This document shows, one piece after another, positions 33,683 to 41,977 of a stretch of DNA of 64,000 nt; positions within the stretch are counted from its first letter, which is position 1; every line of letters begins with the position of its first letter. This stretch comes from Nitrobium sp046350935 (GTDB lineage Bacteria > Nitrospirota > Thermodesulfovibrionia > Thermodesulfovibrionales > Dissulfurispiraceae): assembly GCA_046350935.1 (NCBI GenBank), contig JAXLZK010000007.1, forward strand, positions 1-64,000, in the 5' to 3' direction. Below the pieces are notes generated by a model. The model was not told the DNA's origin, searched no databases, and saw only the letters and a program-made list of their open reading frames with translations. The position numbers and the translations under genes are program-made.

Positions 33683-34057
33683 ATGCTCGTCTTTGCGGTC
33701 AGCGAAGAGAAAAACCGGTGGCTTGCGCAAAAAATGAGGGAACTGGGCATCAGCGAGGGGGACCTCGAAGAGAAATTCATCCGCTCCGCGGGAAAAGGCG
33801 GGCAGCACGTCAACAAGACCTCCACCTGCGTCTACCTCCGCCATCTCCCTTCCGGCCTTGAGGTCAAATGCATGCAGGACAGGAGCCAATCCGTCAACCG
33901 CTTCCTTGCCCGGCGCGCATTGATCGAGAAGATCGAGAGGCTTTCGGGGCGTGCCGCTCCCGGAGAGCTGAAACGGGAAAAGATCAGGAAACAAAAAGCC
34001 AGGAGCGGCAGGAGGTCCCGGATGAAGCACGGGGCCCGAAAAGAGGGGGAAGAGTAA
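33683..34057 (+). CDS. Peptide chain release factor-like protein (ArfB/YaeJ-like)
   Basis: A 124-residue protein with only the RF-1 catalytic domain. SAGKGGQHVNKTSTCVYLRH carries the GGQ tripeptide (residues 39-41) that hydrolyses peptidyl-tRNA. The C terminus is highly basic (KREKIRKQKARSGRRSRMKHGARK), as in ArfB-type ribosome rescue factors that bind the empty mRNA channel. It lacks codon-recognition domains. Whether it is ArfB itself or the shorter PrfH-like class is not certain. AGGAGGGGAGTACCT precedes the ATG. Confidence 0.87.
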   Translation: MLVFAVSEEKNRWLAQKMRELGISEGDLEEKFIRSAGKGGQHVNKTSTCVYLRHLPSGLEVKCMQDRSQSVNRFLARRALIEKIERLSGRAAPGELKREKIRKQKARSGRRSRMKHGARKEGEE

Positions 34058-34156
34058 ACACCGCAAAAAGGAAGCAGGAGAGAAGGGAACGGCGTACTTT
34101 TCATCTCGCTTTTCTTATGCTTCCGGGGGGAACAGCGCTCCCCTCGTGCACCTCAT

Positions 34157-34447
34157 CTACCTTTTGGTATAGGTTTCGCAATCGGCATGGTTGTTGTGGA
34201 GGCCGACATGAATATTGCCGGCATTGCATTCGAGGGCGAGGTTGTGCGCACAGTCGCTCTCCTTGCATGCTCCCACTCCGCCGATAACATCGGATGCCCC
34301 GCCTTTCCGGTCCGTCTTCGTGTATGTGTCGCACATCGCACACTTCCCATCACCCACCGTGATGGCCGGTGTATGACATTGCTTGCCCATGTTGTAGGCG
34401 CAATCGATCACATCGCAGCCGTCGATCTTCGACATTGTCATTGGCAT
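34157..34447 (-). CDS. Tandem DUF1540 cysteine-rich small protein
   Basis: A 96-residue protein with two copies of the DUF1540 Cys pattern. Copy 1 has CDVIDCAYN, QCHTPAI and KCAMCDTY; copy 2 has CKESDCAHN, ECNAGNI and DCETY. The spacing is that of small metal-binding modules, probably zinc, but function is unknown. Copy 2 has lost one Cys (HADCETY against KCAMCDTY). GGGAGGAATATCC precedes the ATG. It is convergent with the release-factor-like gene and separated from it by 99 bases without visible features. Confidence 0.8.
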   Translation of the reverse strand: MPMTMSKIDGCDVIDCAYNMGKQCHTPAITVGDGKCAMCDTYTKTDRKGGASDVIGGVGACKESDCAHNLALECNAGNIHVGLHNNHADCETYTKR

Positions 34448-34542
34448 GGATATTCCTCCCTTCGCCGCCATTCCCTCCTGCTTAAAAAAAGTTTAGCAGA
34501 ATGGGACGGGCTGTCAAGCGGGGCGGGGTCTGCATGCCCGCC

Positions 34543-35283
34543 CTAACGGGGAGAAGCGCGCTTCCTGCCCTTGTCTCCCAGCCTGCCGAGGAGCGTGGAG
34601 ATGCTGTCCACCATTAGCTCAATAGCCCTCTCTCCCTTCTCCGCAGAGGCCTTCCCCGGATCCCCCCATACGCCGCCAGGCCAGTGGCGCACCTTGTCCC
34701 TGACGCTGAAGGGCTTCGGGATGCGCGGGTACTCTTCGGGGGACCTCCCCTTCACCAGGTCGGGAGCAAGGACCAGCACCATCGAGGTCTCCAGCTCCCC
34801 CGCATGGGAATCGTTGGGGGTCTCCGCCACCTCCGAAAGCTCTTTCCAAAGCAGCTCATAGGGGGTGAAAGCGGCGATCCGTATCCCCTCCAGCGTCTCT
34901 ACCGCTGTCTCGGACGCCTCTTTCAGTGCCGCCATATGCTGGCTGCCCCCATGCCCGGATACGAGCAGAAAATTACGCAGGCCCTTCCGGTACGCCTCTG
35001 CGATCAGGTCGCGTGCCAGCAGCCGGAGGGTCTCAGGGGTGATGCTGATGGTTCCGGGGTGGTCCCGCGTCGTGGTGCAAACTCCGTAGTACGTGAGGGG
35101 AGCCAGGAAGAATTTCTCCCGATGGGCCACTCTTTTCAGTACCTCGTTGATGATGAGGACGTCGGTGTTCAGCGGCAGATGGCCCCCGTGCTCTTCGATA
35201 GTGCCGAAGGGAAACACAATGGTTTTCGTCTGCTTCAGATATTTTTTGAACTCGTTCATGGTGATATCTTCCAGAATGATCAT
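34543..35283 (-). CDS. Creatininase-family amidohydrolase
   Basis: A 246-residue metal-dependent amidohydrolase. VFPFGTIEEHGGHLPLNTDVLI gives the Glu, His and Asp metal ligands, and VSGHGGSQH plus the later Glu (AGELETSMV) complete the binuclear site. The family includes creatininase, the MftE peptidase and FAPy deformylase, and nothing nearby chooses among them; no mycofactocin genes are seen. The ATG at 35283 has AAAGGAGAG in front. Upstream is an assembly gap, so partner genes may be hidden. Confidence 0.87.
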   Translation of the reverse strand: MIILEDITMNEFKKYLKQTKTIVFPFGTIEEHGGHLPLNTDVLIINEVLKRVAHREKFFLAPLTYYGVCTTTRDHPGTISITPETLRLLARDLIAEAYRKGLRNFLLVSGHGGSQHMAALKEASETAVETLEGIRIAAFTPYELLWKELSEVAETPNDSHAGELETSMVLVLAPDLVKGRSPEEYPRIPKPFSVRDKVRHWPGGVWGDPGKASAEKGERAIELMVDSISTLLGRLGDKGRKRASPR

Positions 35284-35310
35284 CTGTCTCTCTCCTTTCA
35301 GGGGCCTTTC

Positions 35311-35410
35311 NNNNNNNNNNNNNNNNNNNNNNNNNNNNNNNNNNNNNNNNNNNNNNNNNNNNNNNNNNNNNNNNNNNNNNNNNNNNNNNNNNNNNNNNNN
35401 NNNNNNNNNN
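35311..35410. other. Assembly gap (100 N)
   Basis: Exactly 100 N between the divergent creatininase-family gene and the cardiolipin synthase gene. It removes the 5' end of the latter. Confidence 0.98.
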
Positions 35411-35411
35411 C

Positions 35412-36569
35412 AGCTTTTCCAGGGACGCCATCGAAGCGCTCTACCGGGGTGCCTTTTCCACCGCAACCGCAGTGGAGCTCCTCTGGAAGGGAAGGGAGGC
35501 CTTTCGCACCCTGTTCGACGCTGTCAGGAGCGCGGAGCACTGCATCTGCCTCGAATTTTACATCTTCAGAAACGATGAGACGGGGACGGAGCTTGCCGAA
35601 TTGTTGAAACAGAAGAGCCGTGAGGGAGTGAGGGTATATCTCCTTTTCGATCATTTCGGTTCGTTCGGCACTCCGCGGAGCTTCTGGAACGATATGAAGG
35701 CGGCGGGTGTTTCGATACGGACCTCGCGGCCCTTCACCTGGACTTCCCCCTCCCGCTACCTCCACCGGGACCACCGGAAGCTCATCGTCATCGACGGCAG
35801 AAAAGCCTTCACCGGGGGGGTAAATATTGCTAACGAATACAGTGGTTTTCACCTCAGGACCAAGGGCAGAGGCTGGCGCGACACCGGCATACTCCTCGAA
35901 GGGCCTATCGCTGCGGAACTGTTCGCTCTCTTCAAAAAGAGCTGGTATGCCTGGGGAGGCGATAGTGTCCGCTTTCTCCCCGAAAGCGCTGCCGGACAAG
36001 CGGCACCGGAGGCCCTGGGCGGGATACCCGTGCTCCCTATCTTCGTGAATTCGGCGCGGAGCAGGAGGAAAATGCGCAAAATCCTTTATTACAGCATCAC
36101 GCATGCCCGGAAGAGCATCTCCCTCACCACCGCCTATTTCACCCCGAGCTGGCACATGGTCGAGACCCTCGAAAAAGCGGTGGAGCGGGGAGTGCGGGTC
36201 AGGCTGCTGGTGCCCGGGATTTCGGACGTGCCCGCCGCTTCCCATGCGGGCCGGGCCTTCTTCTCCCGCCTCCTGCGGGCCGGCGTCGAAATCTACACCT
36301 ACAACGGAGAGATCCTCCATGCGAAAACGTCCTTCTTCGACGAGTGCTGGAGCATTATCGGCTCGACAAATCTGGACTTCCAGTCATTGCGCTACAACGA
36401 CGAGGGAAACGTCGGCATTTTGCATAAAGGCTTTGCCGTGCAGATGAACGAGATCTACGGAGAGGACCTGCACCACTCCACACGGATCGAATACGACGCC
36501 TGGAAGAAGAGGCCCTTCTCGGACAAGCTGAAAGAGCACTTTTTCTCCCTCTTCAGGAGACGGCTCTGA
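35412..36569 (+). CDS. cls: Cardiolipin synthase, phospholipase D family (5' end in gap)
   Basis: At least 385 residues with two HKD motifs, YLHRDHRKLIVIDGRKAFTGG and ILHAKTSFFDECWSIIGSTN, which form the phosphatidyl-transferase active site of bacterial cardiolipin synthases. The frame is open from the edge of the N run (SFSRDAIEALYRGAFS), so the true start and any N-terminal membrane helices lie in the gap. The GTG at 35472 is not convincing. Lacking those helices, a ClsB-type enzyme is possible. It ends convergently, one base from the ABC ATPase stop. Confidence 0.88.
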   Translation, partial: SFSRDAIEALYRGAFSTATAVELLWKGREAFRTLFDAVRSAEHCICLEFYIFRNDETGTELAELLKQKSREGVRVYLLFDHFGSFGTPRSFWNDMKAAGVSIRTSRPFTWTSPSRYLHRDHRKLIVIDGRKAFTGGVNIANEYSGFHLRTKGRGWRDTGILLEGPIAAELFALFKKSWYAWGGDSVRFLPESAAGQAAPEALGGIPVLPIFVNSARSRRKMRKILYYSITHARKSISLTTAYFTPSWHMVETLEKAVERGVRVRLLVPGISDVPAASHAGRAFFSRLLRAGVEIYTYNGEILHAKTSFFDECWSIIGSTNLDFQSLRYNDEGNVGILHKGFAVQMNEIYGEDLHHSTRIEYDAWKKRPFSDKLKEHFFSLFRRRL

Positions 36570-37223
36570 TTACGCGATCTTTCCGTCCTGCAGCCGGACC
36601 ACCCTGCCGGCCCGGAAGGCCAGATCGTTGTTGTGGGTGATCATGATAACCGTGAGGCCCTTCTGATTGAGGGAAGAGAGGAGCTGGAAGATCTTTCCGC
36701 TGTTCTCCGTATCGAGGTTCCCGGTCGGCTCGTCGGCCAGGATAATTTCGGGATTGTTCACCAGTGCGCGCGCGATGGCGACCCGCTGCATCTCTCCCCC
36801 GCTGAGCTGGCCCGGTACGTGGCGGAGCCTTTCCCCGAGGCCGACACGTCCGATCAGCGACTCGATATGCGCCCGTTCCACCCTCTTTTTGCTGAAAAGC
36901 AGGGGGAGCGCGACATTATCATACACGGACATGCCGGGGATCAGGTAAAACTGCTGGAAGATGAAGCCGATCTTCCCCCGCCTCACCTCCACCCGCTCGG
37001 CTTCCCGCATGCGGTCCACCCCGATGCCGTCGAAGGTCATCGAGCCCCTCGTGGGGGAATCGAGGCACCCGAGGATATGGAGCAGCGTGGTTTTGCCCGC
37101 CCCGGACGGCCCCACAATGGAAACGAACTCCCCCTGTTCGATGCAGAGATCGACCCCCCGCAGGGCATGCACGTCCTCAGCACCTCTCCGGTACACTTTT
37201 TCGATTCCCTGCAGCCGTATCAT
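36570..37223 (-). CDS. ABC transporter ATP-binding protein, MacB/LolD type
   Basis: A 217-residue ATPase. GPSGAGKTTLLHILGCLDSPTRG is the Walker A region, QLSGGEMQRVAIARAL the ABC signature, ILADEPTGNLD Walker B, and THNNDLAFRAG the switch His. Its ATG overlaps the permease stop (ATGA), so the two are coupled. The class exports lipoproteins, macrolides or peptides, or transmits mechanical force; the substrate is not known here. It is the third gene of a lipoprotein-permease-ATPase set. Confidence 0.92.
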   Translation of the reverse strand: MIRLQGIEKVYRRGAEDVHALRGVDLCIEQGEFVSIVGPSGAGKTTLLHILGCLDSPTRGSMTFDGIGVDRMREAERVEVRRGKIGFIFQQFYLIPGMSVYDNVALPLLFSKKRVERAHIESLIGRVGLGERLRHVPGQLSGGEMQRVAIARALVNNPEIILADEPTGNLDTENSGKIFQLLSSLNQKGLTVIMITHNNDLAFRAGRVVRLQDGKIA

Positions 37224-38377
37224 CCTTTTATCGCCTCTATCGGATTGATCGTGGACGCCTTCCATGCAGGGTAGAGCCCCGCAAGGATGCCGACAACAAG
37301 ACTGAAGGCAAGGCTTGCCAGCGCAAGCGCCGGCTCGAATTTCACCATGTCCCCGCCCGGGACATAGGGCATCACCTTTCTGACGAAGGCCTCCACGGCG
37401 CCGGTGCCCATGAGGGAAAGGAGGATGCCCGCACTGCCGCCCGAGAGCGTGAGAAGAGCGGTTTCCTTGAGGACTATCCTGAAAATATCCCGCCGCGACG
37501 CGCCGACGGCGCGCATCATCCCGATCTCCTGGGTGCGCTCGAAAACCGCCATGAGGATCGAATTCATCACGCCCACCGCACTGATAAAAACGGTGACGAG
37601 GGCGATGGAGAGGCTCAGCACCTTTGCGGATGCGGCAAGATTTGAGATGCTGTTCATCACCTGGCTCATGGTGACGATCTGGATTCCGGGGACCTCGCGG
37701 GTCAGCGCATCGGTAATCTGCGAAAGCATCTCGGGGTTCTTCACCTTTACCCCGATAGCAGTGGCTCCCGAAGGCTTTTTCAGGAGGGCCTGTACCTTTG
37801 CAAGGGACATATAGATGAAGGCGTCATCCTGGCTCCCGGTCTTCTTTACGATTCCCGATACTCTGAATGTCCCCTGGGGATAGATCACCGTCGCCCCCTT
37901 TTTGATGCCCCCGTGCGCCGCCACCTCCGATCCCAGAAGGACCTCGTCGTCGCTCCGCGGGATCTCCCCGTCCACTTCCCATGCAGGCTTGAGGGCGGCA
38001 AGGGCCGCCATCTCGACACCGTAGACGAGATCGATCCTCCCCTTTTCCGGATTGGGCAGCTGGGCCACGAGAAGAGGGGAGACAAGGGCAACCCCCTCCA
38101 GTTTGTTGATTTTTTCCCGCACCGCGGTATCGAGGTACTTGGGAATGACCGCCCCATGAAGCACCAAGGAGGCGACTTCGTGCGCACAGCCCGAGGGCAC
38201 CACCATGAAGTGGATGCCTGTTCTGTCGAGCTCCCGGGCAAGTCCCCTGTCGAACCCCTTGTTAAAGGAGAGTATGGAGAAGAGCACCGCCACCGACGCG
38301 GCAATACCGAAGAGGGTAAGCAGGCTGCGGGTGCGGTGTCTCTGGAGGTTCTTGAGCGCCAGCTTCAGGAAGCCCAT
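37220..38377 (-). CDS. ABC transporter permease, MacB/FtsX type
   Basis: A 385-residue permease with one N-terminal helix (about residues 20-40), a periplasmic MacB_PCD domain to about 245, and three C-terminal FtsX helices. FERTQEIGMMRAVGASRRDIFRIVLKE is the FtsX signature. The periplasmic part contains a Cys and two His close together (SGCAHEVASLVLHG), suggestive of a metal site but unproven. Its ATG shares one base with the lipoprotein stop (TAATG) and its stop overlaps the ATPase start. Confidence 0.9.
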   Translation of the reverse strand: MGFLKLALKNLQRHRTRSLLTLFGIAASVAVLFSILSFNKGFDRGLARELDRTGIHFMVVPSGCAHEVASLVLHGAVIPKYLDTAVREKINKLEGVALVSPLLVAQLPNPEKGRIDLVYGVEMAALAALKPAWEVDGEIPRSDDEVLLGSEVAAHGGIKKGATVIYPQGTFRVSGIVKKTGSQDDAFIYMSLAKVQALLKKPSGATAIGVKVKNPEMLSQITDALTREVPGIQIVTMSQVMNSISNLAASAKVLSLSIALVTVFISAVGVMNSILMAVFERTQEIGMMRAVGASRRDIFRIVLKETALLTLSGGSAGILLSLMGTGAVEAFVRKVMPYVPGGDMVKFEPALALASLAFSLVVGILAGLYPAWKASTINPIEAIKG

Positions 38378-38748
38378 TACTTTACTTCAACCCCGCGGGC
38401 GACGATCTGGTATCCCTGCTCATCGGCGGCGACGGTCCCGGTCACCCGCACCCTCTTGCCCATCCGGGCAGGGAGGACGAAGTTTCCGGGCTGAAGGTTT
38501 ACGAACACCTGGCCCGTATCATCCTGGAGGAAGAACCAGCAGCCGTTCGACTGGCACTGCGAGGAGATCCTCCCCTCGAGGGTGACATTCCTGCCCTGCA
38601 GCCCGGGCTTGAGCATAATATCCTTGACCATGATCACCGGTGCGCCGGCATCGATGCCCCTGCCGTATTTCTCCGCGCTGCAGCCGGTCAGCACGATCAG
38701 TGCTCCCATAAAAAAAACCACGAAAAGGGAAAATTTTTTTTTGTCCAT
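38377..38748 (-). CDS. OB-fold lipoprotein of the ABC cluster
   Basis: A 123-residue predicted lipoprotein. The signal peptide ends in the lipobox LTGC (Cys23). The mature part reads as a small OB fold (VTLEGRISSQ, then VFVNLQPGNF and KRVRVTGTV). A CQSNGCWFFLQDD segment carries two Cys that could form a disulfide or bind metal. Its stop overlaps the permease ATG, so it is part of one transport operon and may be the substrate-facing component. No firm family assignment is possible. Confidence 0.75.
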   Translation of the reverse strand: MDKKKFSLFVVFFMGALIVLTGCSAEKYGRGIDAGAPVIMVKDIMLKPGLQGRNVTLEGRISSQCQSNGCWFFLQDDTGQVFVNLQPGNFVLPARMGKRVRVTGTVAADEQGYQIVARGVEVK

Positions 38749-38827
38749 CGCTCCTCCGCTTCAGGTTAGCTTTCTCTATTGTACCGTACTCTTTATGAAA
38801 AAAATGTGAAGGCCGGCTTTCAGGACC

Positions 38828-38856
38828 TTTACTTCCCGCCGATTTTGCACTATGAT
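38828..38856 (+). promoter_or_regulatory. Sigma-70-type promoter for sodC
   Basis: TTTACT at 38828-38833 and TATGAT at 38851-38856 with a 17-base spacer, about 50 bases ahead of the sodC ATG. Confidence 0.45.
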
Positions 38857-38907
38857 GATAGAAGCGATGCTGTTGAGATCAAAGGAAAAACAAGGAAGGA
38901 GCCCTCT

Positions 38908-39441
38908 ATGAGAAAACCGGCATTCTGTCTTGCGGCAGCCCTGCTGCTGTCCGGCTCCCTTGCGCACGGGGAGAGCCCCCTGAGGGCAACGGCGGAGATG
39001 TACAACACCCGAGGGGAGAAGATCGGCACTGCCTTCTTTACCGAGGCGCCCGAAGGGCAGGAGGGCGTCAAGATATACCTGAAACTTGCCCGGCTTCCGA
39101 AGGGTCCGCACGGGCTCCATATCCATCAGGCGGGCGCATGCGAGCCTCCGGATTTCAAGTCAGCGGGCGGGCACTTCAACCCCGACGGAAAGAAGCACGG
39201 GATGAAAAACCCTGAAGGGATGCATGCAGGGGACCTGCCCAATCTCGTGGTCGGGGAGGAGGAGAATGTGGCGTTCACCGTCACGACGAAGAGCGTCACG
39301 CTGAAAGACGGGAAGAACTCTCTTTTTCAGCCCGGCGGCACCTCCCTGGTCATTCATGCGGGCCCCGACGACGAAACAACCGATCCCGCCGGGAATTCCG
39401 GTCCGCGCATCGCCTGCGGGGTGATCGCCAGGCCCGCCTGA
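38908..39441 (+). CDS. sodC: Superoxide dismutase [Cu-Zn]
   Basis: A 177-residue periplasmic Cu,Zn-SOD. A signal peptide ends at about SLAHGES. Copper ligands are His71, His73 and His150, with His89 bridging. Zinc ligands are His97, His106 and Asp109. Cys78 and Cys170 form the conserved disulfide. All key residues are intact, so the enzyme should be active against periplasmic superoxide. AAGGAAGGAGCCCTCT precedes the ATG. It is divergent from the ABC-lipoprotein operon. Confidence 0.95.
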   Translation: MRKPAFCLAAALLLSGSLAHGESPLRATAEMYNTRGEKIGTAFFTEAPEGQEGVKIYLKLARLPKGPHGLHIHQAGACEPPDFKSAGGHFNPDGKKHGMKNPEGMHAGDLPNLVVGEEENVAFTVTTKSVTLKDGKNSLFQPGGTSLVIHAGPDDETTDPAGNSGPRIACGVIARPA

Positions 39442-39641
39442 AAGGAATAGCAGCAACAGGATGGGCGTCCTGTAGGAGAGAGCGCACCGCCGCTCGTTTT
39501 CGGCCCCCGGAGCAGCGCAGGAGCGCGCCCCCTCCCTGCGTGTCTGCTTGAACTTGCCTCTGTTTTCTGATAACGTACTATAGAATCCAGGGTATCCGGG
39601 CAGTGCGGATACAAGGACCTTTTAGCAAGGAGGTGAAGGCA

Positions 39642-39860
39642 ATGACATCGACGGGAAGTACCAATGGGGCCACGAACCTGCTCATCGCACTCTTTATCCT
39701 TCTGGCGACCCTCGGGAGCGTCCTGACCATTACCAGCGAATTCATCGGGCGCAGCGGCTGGGCGGCAGTGGGTTACGCGGTGGTGACGGCGGTTTTCGTT
39801 CTCATCGCGATCAATCTCATGCTGCTGGTTTCCTCGGCTGCAGCCTCTGCGAAAAAATAG
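39642..39860 (+). CDS. Small two-helix membrane protein
   Basis: A 72-residue protein with two predicted transmembrane helices (about residues 12-30 and 42-62) and a short Ala/Lys tail ending SAAASAKK. AAGGAGGTGAAGGCA precedes the ATG, and a possible -10 TATAGA lies at 39579-39584. A strong bidirectional terminator follows. No family is recognised. It is probably expressed, judging by the good ribosome site and terminator, and the function is unknown. Confidence 0.65.
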   Translation: MTSTGSTNGATNLLIALFILLATLGSVLTITSEFIGRSGWAAVGYAVVTAVFVLIAINLMLLVSSAAASAKK

Positions 39861-39924
39861 GAAAGCGTTCCCGGCTCTTCTGGCTCCGCTCTCCCTCAGC
39901 TCCTTCCGGGGTGAATGCAAGAAA

Positions 39925-39953
39925 GGGACAACGGCACTGTGTGCCGTTGTCCC
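39925..39953. terminator. Bidirectional intrinsic terminator
   Basis: A perfect 13-base stem (GGGACAACGGCAC) around loop TGT, followed by GTTCTTT on the plus strand and TTTCTT on the minus strand. It lies between the convergent small membrane protein gene and the chemoreceptor gene. Confidence 0.88.
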
Positions 39954-39976
39954 GTTCTTTGCTTCCCGGTCAGTCC

Positions 39977-41614
39977 CTAATAATTCTTTTTTTCCAGGAA
40001 CTTGATGTCCTGCACCATGCCCTGGAGCGCCTGCGCGAGACTGTTCAGTCTTTCAAAAATCGTCTGAAGGTTCCCGGTGGCATCCTGGGTGGTGCGGGCA
40101 ATGGTCGAAATGTCCTCGATATTCCGCGCGATCTCTTCGGAAGCAGCGGACTGCTCCTCGACCGAAGTGGCGATCTGGGAGACTTCGTCGGTCGCCCGCT
40201 GGATGGAGCTCACGATCTGGTCCAGGGACCCTTTCGCCGTCTCCATGAAATCGATGCTCTCCGTCACGTGCTTGAGCGAGCTTTCCATGGAGTGGGAGGT
40301 CTTTTCCGAGTCGTCCTGGACCGCGGAGATCCGCTGAGAGATCTCGGTGGTGGCTTTCATGGTGCGCTCCGCCAGCTTCCGCACCTCGTCGGCGACCACG
40401 GCGAAGCCCCTGCCCTGCTCCCCGGCCCGCGCCGCCTCGATGGCGGCGTTCAGGGCGAGGAGGTTGGTTTGGTCAGCGATGTCCTTGATGACGGACACAA
40501 TCTCTCCTATCTCGACAACGCTGGTGTTCAGCCGTGCAATCATGGAGGCGAGCTCACGGGTAGCGCTCCCCGCGGAATGGATCTTATCCACGGACCGGCT
40601 GACCACCTCCTTTCCTTCCTGGGCCACGCTCATGGCGTCACTCGATGATTCGGAAGCCTTGAGGCTGTTTTTCGCTATCTCCGTGACCGTCTGGGACATC
40701 TGCTCAGCCGCCGTGGCGATATGGGCCGCCTGCTGGGCCTGCTTGTTGGTCCCCTCCGAGGTCTCCCTGATCGCGTCGTTCAGCACTGTAGCATTCCGGG
40801 CGAGCTCTGTCGAGGCTTTCGCCACCTCTTTCATGGCGGCCGCGATGGCCCCGGTCATCTGTATCACCGATTTTCCCATTACCCCTATGTCGTCGTTGTA
40901 TTTCACCTGAAGCCGGTGGCTGAAATCCTTGTTCGCGGCCTTGTCGACGAAAAAGGAGACCGCCTCAAGAGGTCCGGCGATAAAGGTTCTCGCGATGAAG
41001 TACATGGCGGCGATGGTGAGGAGAGACAGGAGAACGGTCACCACAAAGATAATGATTTTCGTCTGGAGGATCGCGGACTGCGTATCCTTGAGGGAGCGGG
41101 AGATGCTGAGGGCGCCGAGGACGTCCCCCTCCTTCGCCCCTACGCTGTGGCAGGTGGTGCAATTCGTTCCCATGTAATTTGAAGAGTTGATGAAGGGGAA
41201 TATACCCCGGATGTGGTCCTCCCCCTTGATCTTCTCTATACGGAACGCAGGCTTTTTCGTTTTGAAAGCCTCCCGCTCCAGATCGTCCTTGGCATACGAC
41301 TCGGGGGCTCTCTTCCCGTACTGCTGGTCCAGAGACTCTCCCCAGACGAGGCGCATCGGCAGCATTTTATTCATATATTCAAGGAAGCCCGCCTTGCTCG
41401 ATTCCATCGTGCCGCTCGACATATACTCCGTAAAGATGGCGAAAGCCGTTTCCGACAGGGTGGTAAGATCCCTCTTGTTCTGCTCCATCGAAATGTCGGT
41501 CGCTTTTGTCCCCAGGAGTATACTGTACACAATACCCGAAAACACCATGACGGCAATGACAGGCAGCAGGATCTTCCCCTTGACGGAAAGATTCTTCAAG
41601 CGGGACAACATCAT
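39977..41614 (-). CDS. Methyl-accepting chemotaxis protein with c-type heme sensor
   Basis: A 545-residue chemoreceptor. Helix 1 is at about residues 13-33, the periplasmic domain at 35-185 and helix 2 at 186-208, followed by a HAMP-like segment and the cytoplasmic signalling rod with the hairpin tip ADQTNLLALNAAIEAARAGEQGRGFAVVADEVRKLA. The periplasmic domain contains CTTCH at residues 152-156, a covalent heme c site, followed by GDVLGALSISRSL. Such heme-binding sensor domains in Geobacter- and Desulfovibrio-type receptors sense redox state, oxygen or NO. The ATG at 41614 has GGGGAGGTGTGCGT in front. No che genes are nearby. Confidence 0.92.
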   Translation of the reverse strand: MMLSRLKNLSVKGKILLPVIAVMVFSGIVYSILLGTKATDISMEQNKRDLTTLSETAFAIFTEYMSSGTMESSKAGFLEYMNKMLPMRLVWGESLDQQYGKRAPESYAKDDLEREAFKTKKPAFRIEKIKGEDHIRGIFPFINSSNYMGTNCTTCHSVGAKEGDVLGALSISRSLKDTQSAILQTKIIIFVVTVLLSLLTIAAMYFIARTFIAGPLEAVSFFVDKAANKDFSHRLQVKYNDDIGVMGKSVIQMTGAIAAAMKEVAKASTELARNATVLNDAIRETSEGTNKQAQQAAHIATAAEQMSQTVTEIAKNSLKASESSSDAMSVAQEGKEVVSRSVDKIHSAGSATRELASMIARLNTSVVEIGEIVSVIKDIADQTNLLALNAAIEAARAGEQGRGFAVVADEVRKLAERTMKATTEISQRISAVQDDSEKTSHSMESSLKHVTESIDFMETAKGSLDQIVSSIQRATDEVSQIATSVEEQSAASEEIARNIEDISTIARTTQDATGNLQTIFERLNSLAQALQGMVQDIKFLEKKNY

Positions 41615-41664
41615 ACGCACACCTCCCCGGATTTTTAACCGTATCACTATTTTTGTAGTGGAAG

Positions 41665-41692
41665 TATATAGCATCCCTGCACGTTATGGCAA
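41665..41692 (-). promoter_or_regulatory. Sigma-70-type promoter for the chemoreceptor
   Basis: On the minus strand TTGCCA (41687-41692) and TATATA (41665-41670) are 16 bases apart. A small CACTA/TAGTG hairpin lies in the leader before the ribosome site. Confidence 0.5.
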
Positions 41693-41752
41693 TACTTTTT
41701 TCCTGAAAATTCGTCACAAATCCTCCCAAGAAATACACTCACCCGCACGGCA

Positions 41753-41884
41753 AACCCGGAGGGGGGCTTCATCCCGTATGAAAGGGAAAAGCTGGCGGCG
41801 TGCGGGTTTTCGGAGGTGAACCTGGGAGAGAGGGTCCTGCGGGTGGAGACAGCGGTGCCCGCTCCGCTTTCGAAGCTTTTCTGA
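41753..41884 (+). pseudogene. C-terminal remnant of 16S rRNA methyltransferase RsmE
   Basis: A 43-codon plus-strand frame reads NPEGGFIPYEREKLAACGF, then SEVNLGERVLRVETA and a stop at 41882-41884. This matches the end of RsmE (m3U1498 methyltransferase), whose C terminus has GPEGGF, a Gly-Phe, and LG-x-R-(I/V)-LR-x-ETA in the same order. The frame stays open upstream, but nothing RsmE-like is seen before NPEGGF and no start or ribosome site is evident. So only the last fifth or so of the gene survives. It lies between divergent-side DNA of the chemoreceptor and the atpC terminator, with no coding partner. Confidence 0.6.
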
Positions 41885-41914
41885 TCATCAGGGACAGTCC
41901 CCGCTCCCCCGCGA

Positions 41915-41945
41915 ACAAAAAAAGGGCCGGAACACCCGGCCCTTT
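41915..41945 (-). terminator. Intrinsic terminator of the atp operon
   Basis: On the minus strand GGGCCGGG pairs with CCGGCCC around a short loop and is followed by TTTTTTTG. It lies about 35 bases behind the atpC stop. Confidence 0.88.
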
Positions 41946-41977
41946 CGCACGTATAAATCCTGCTCTCCAGCTGCTTT

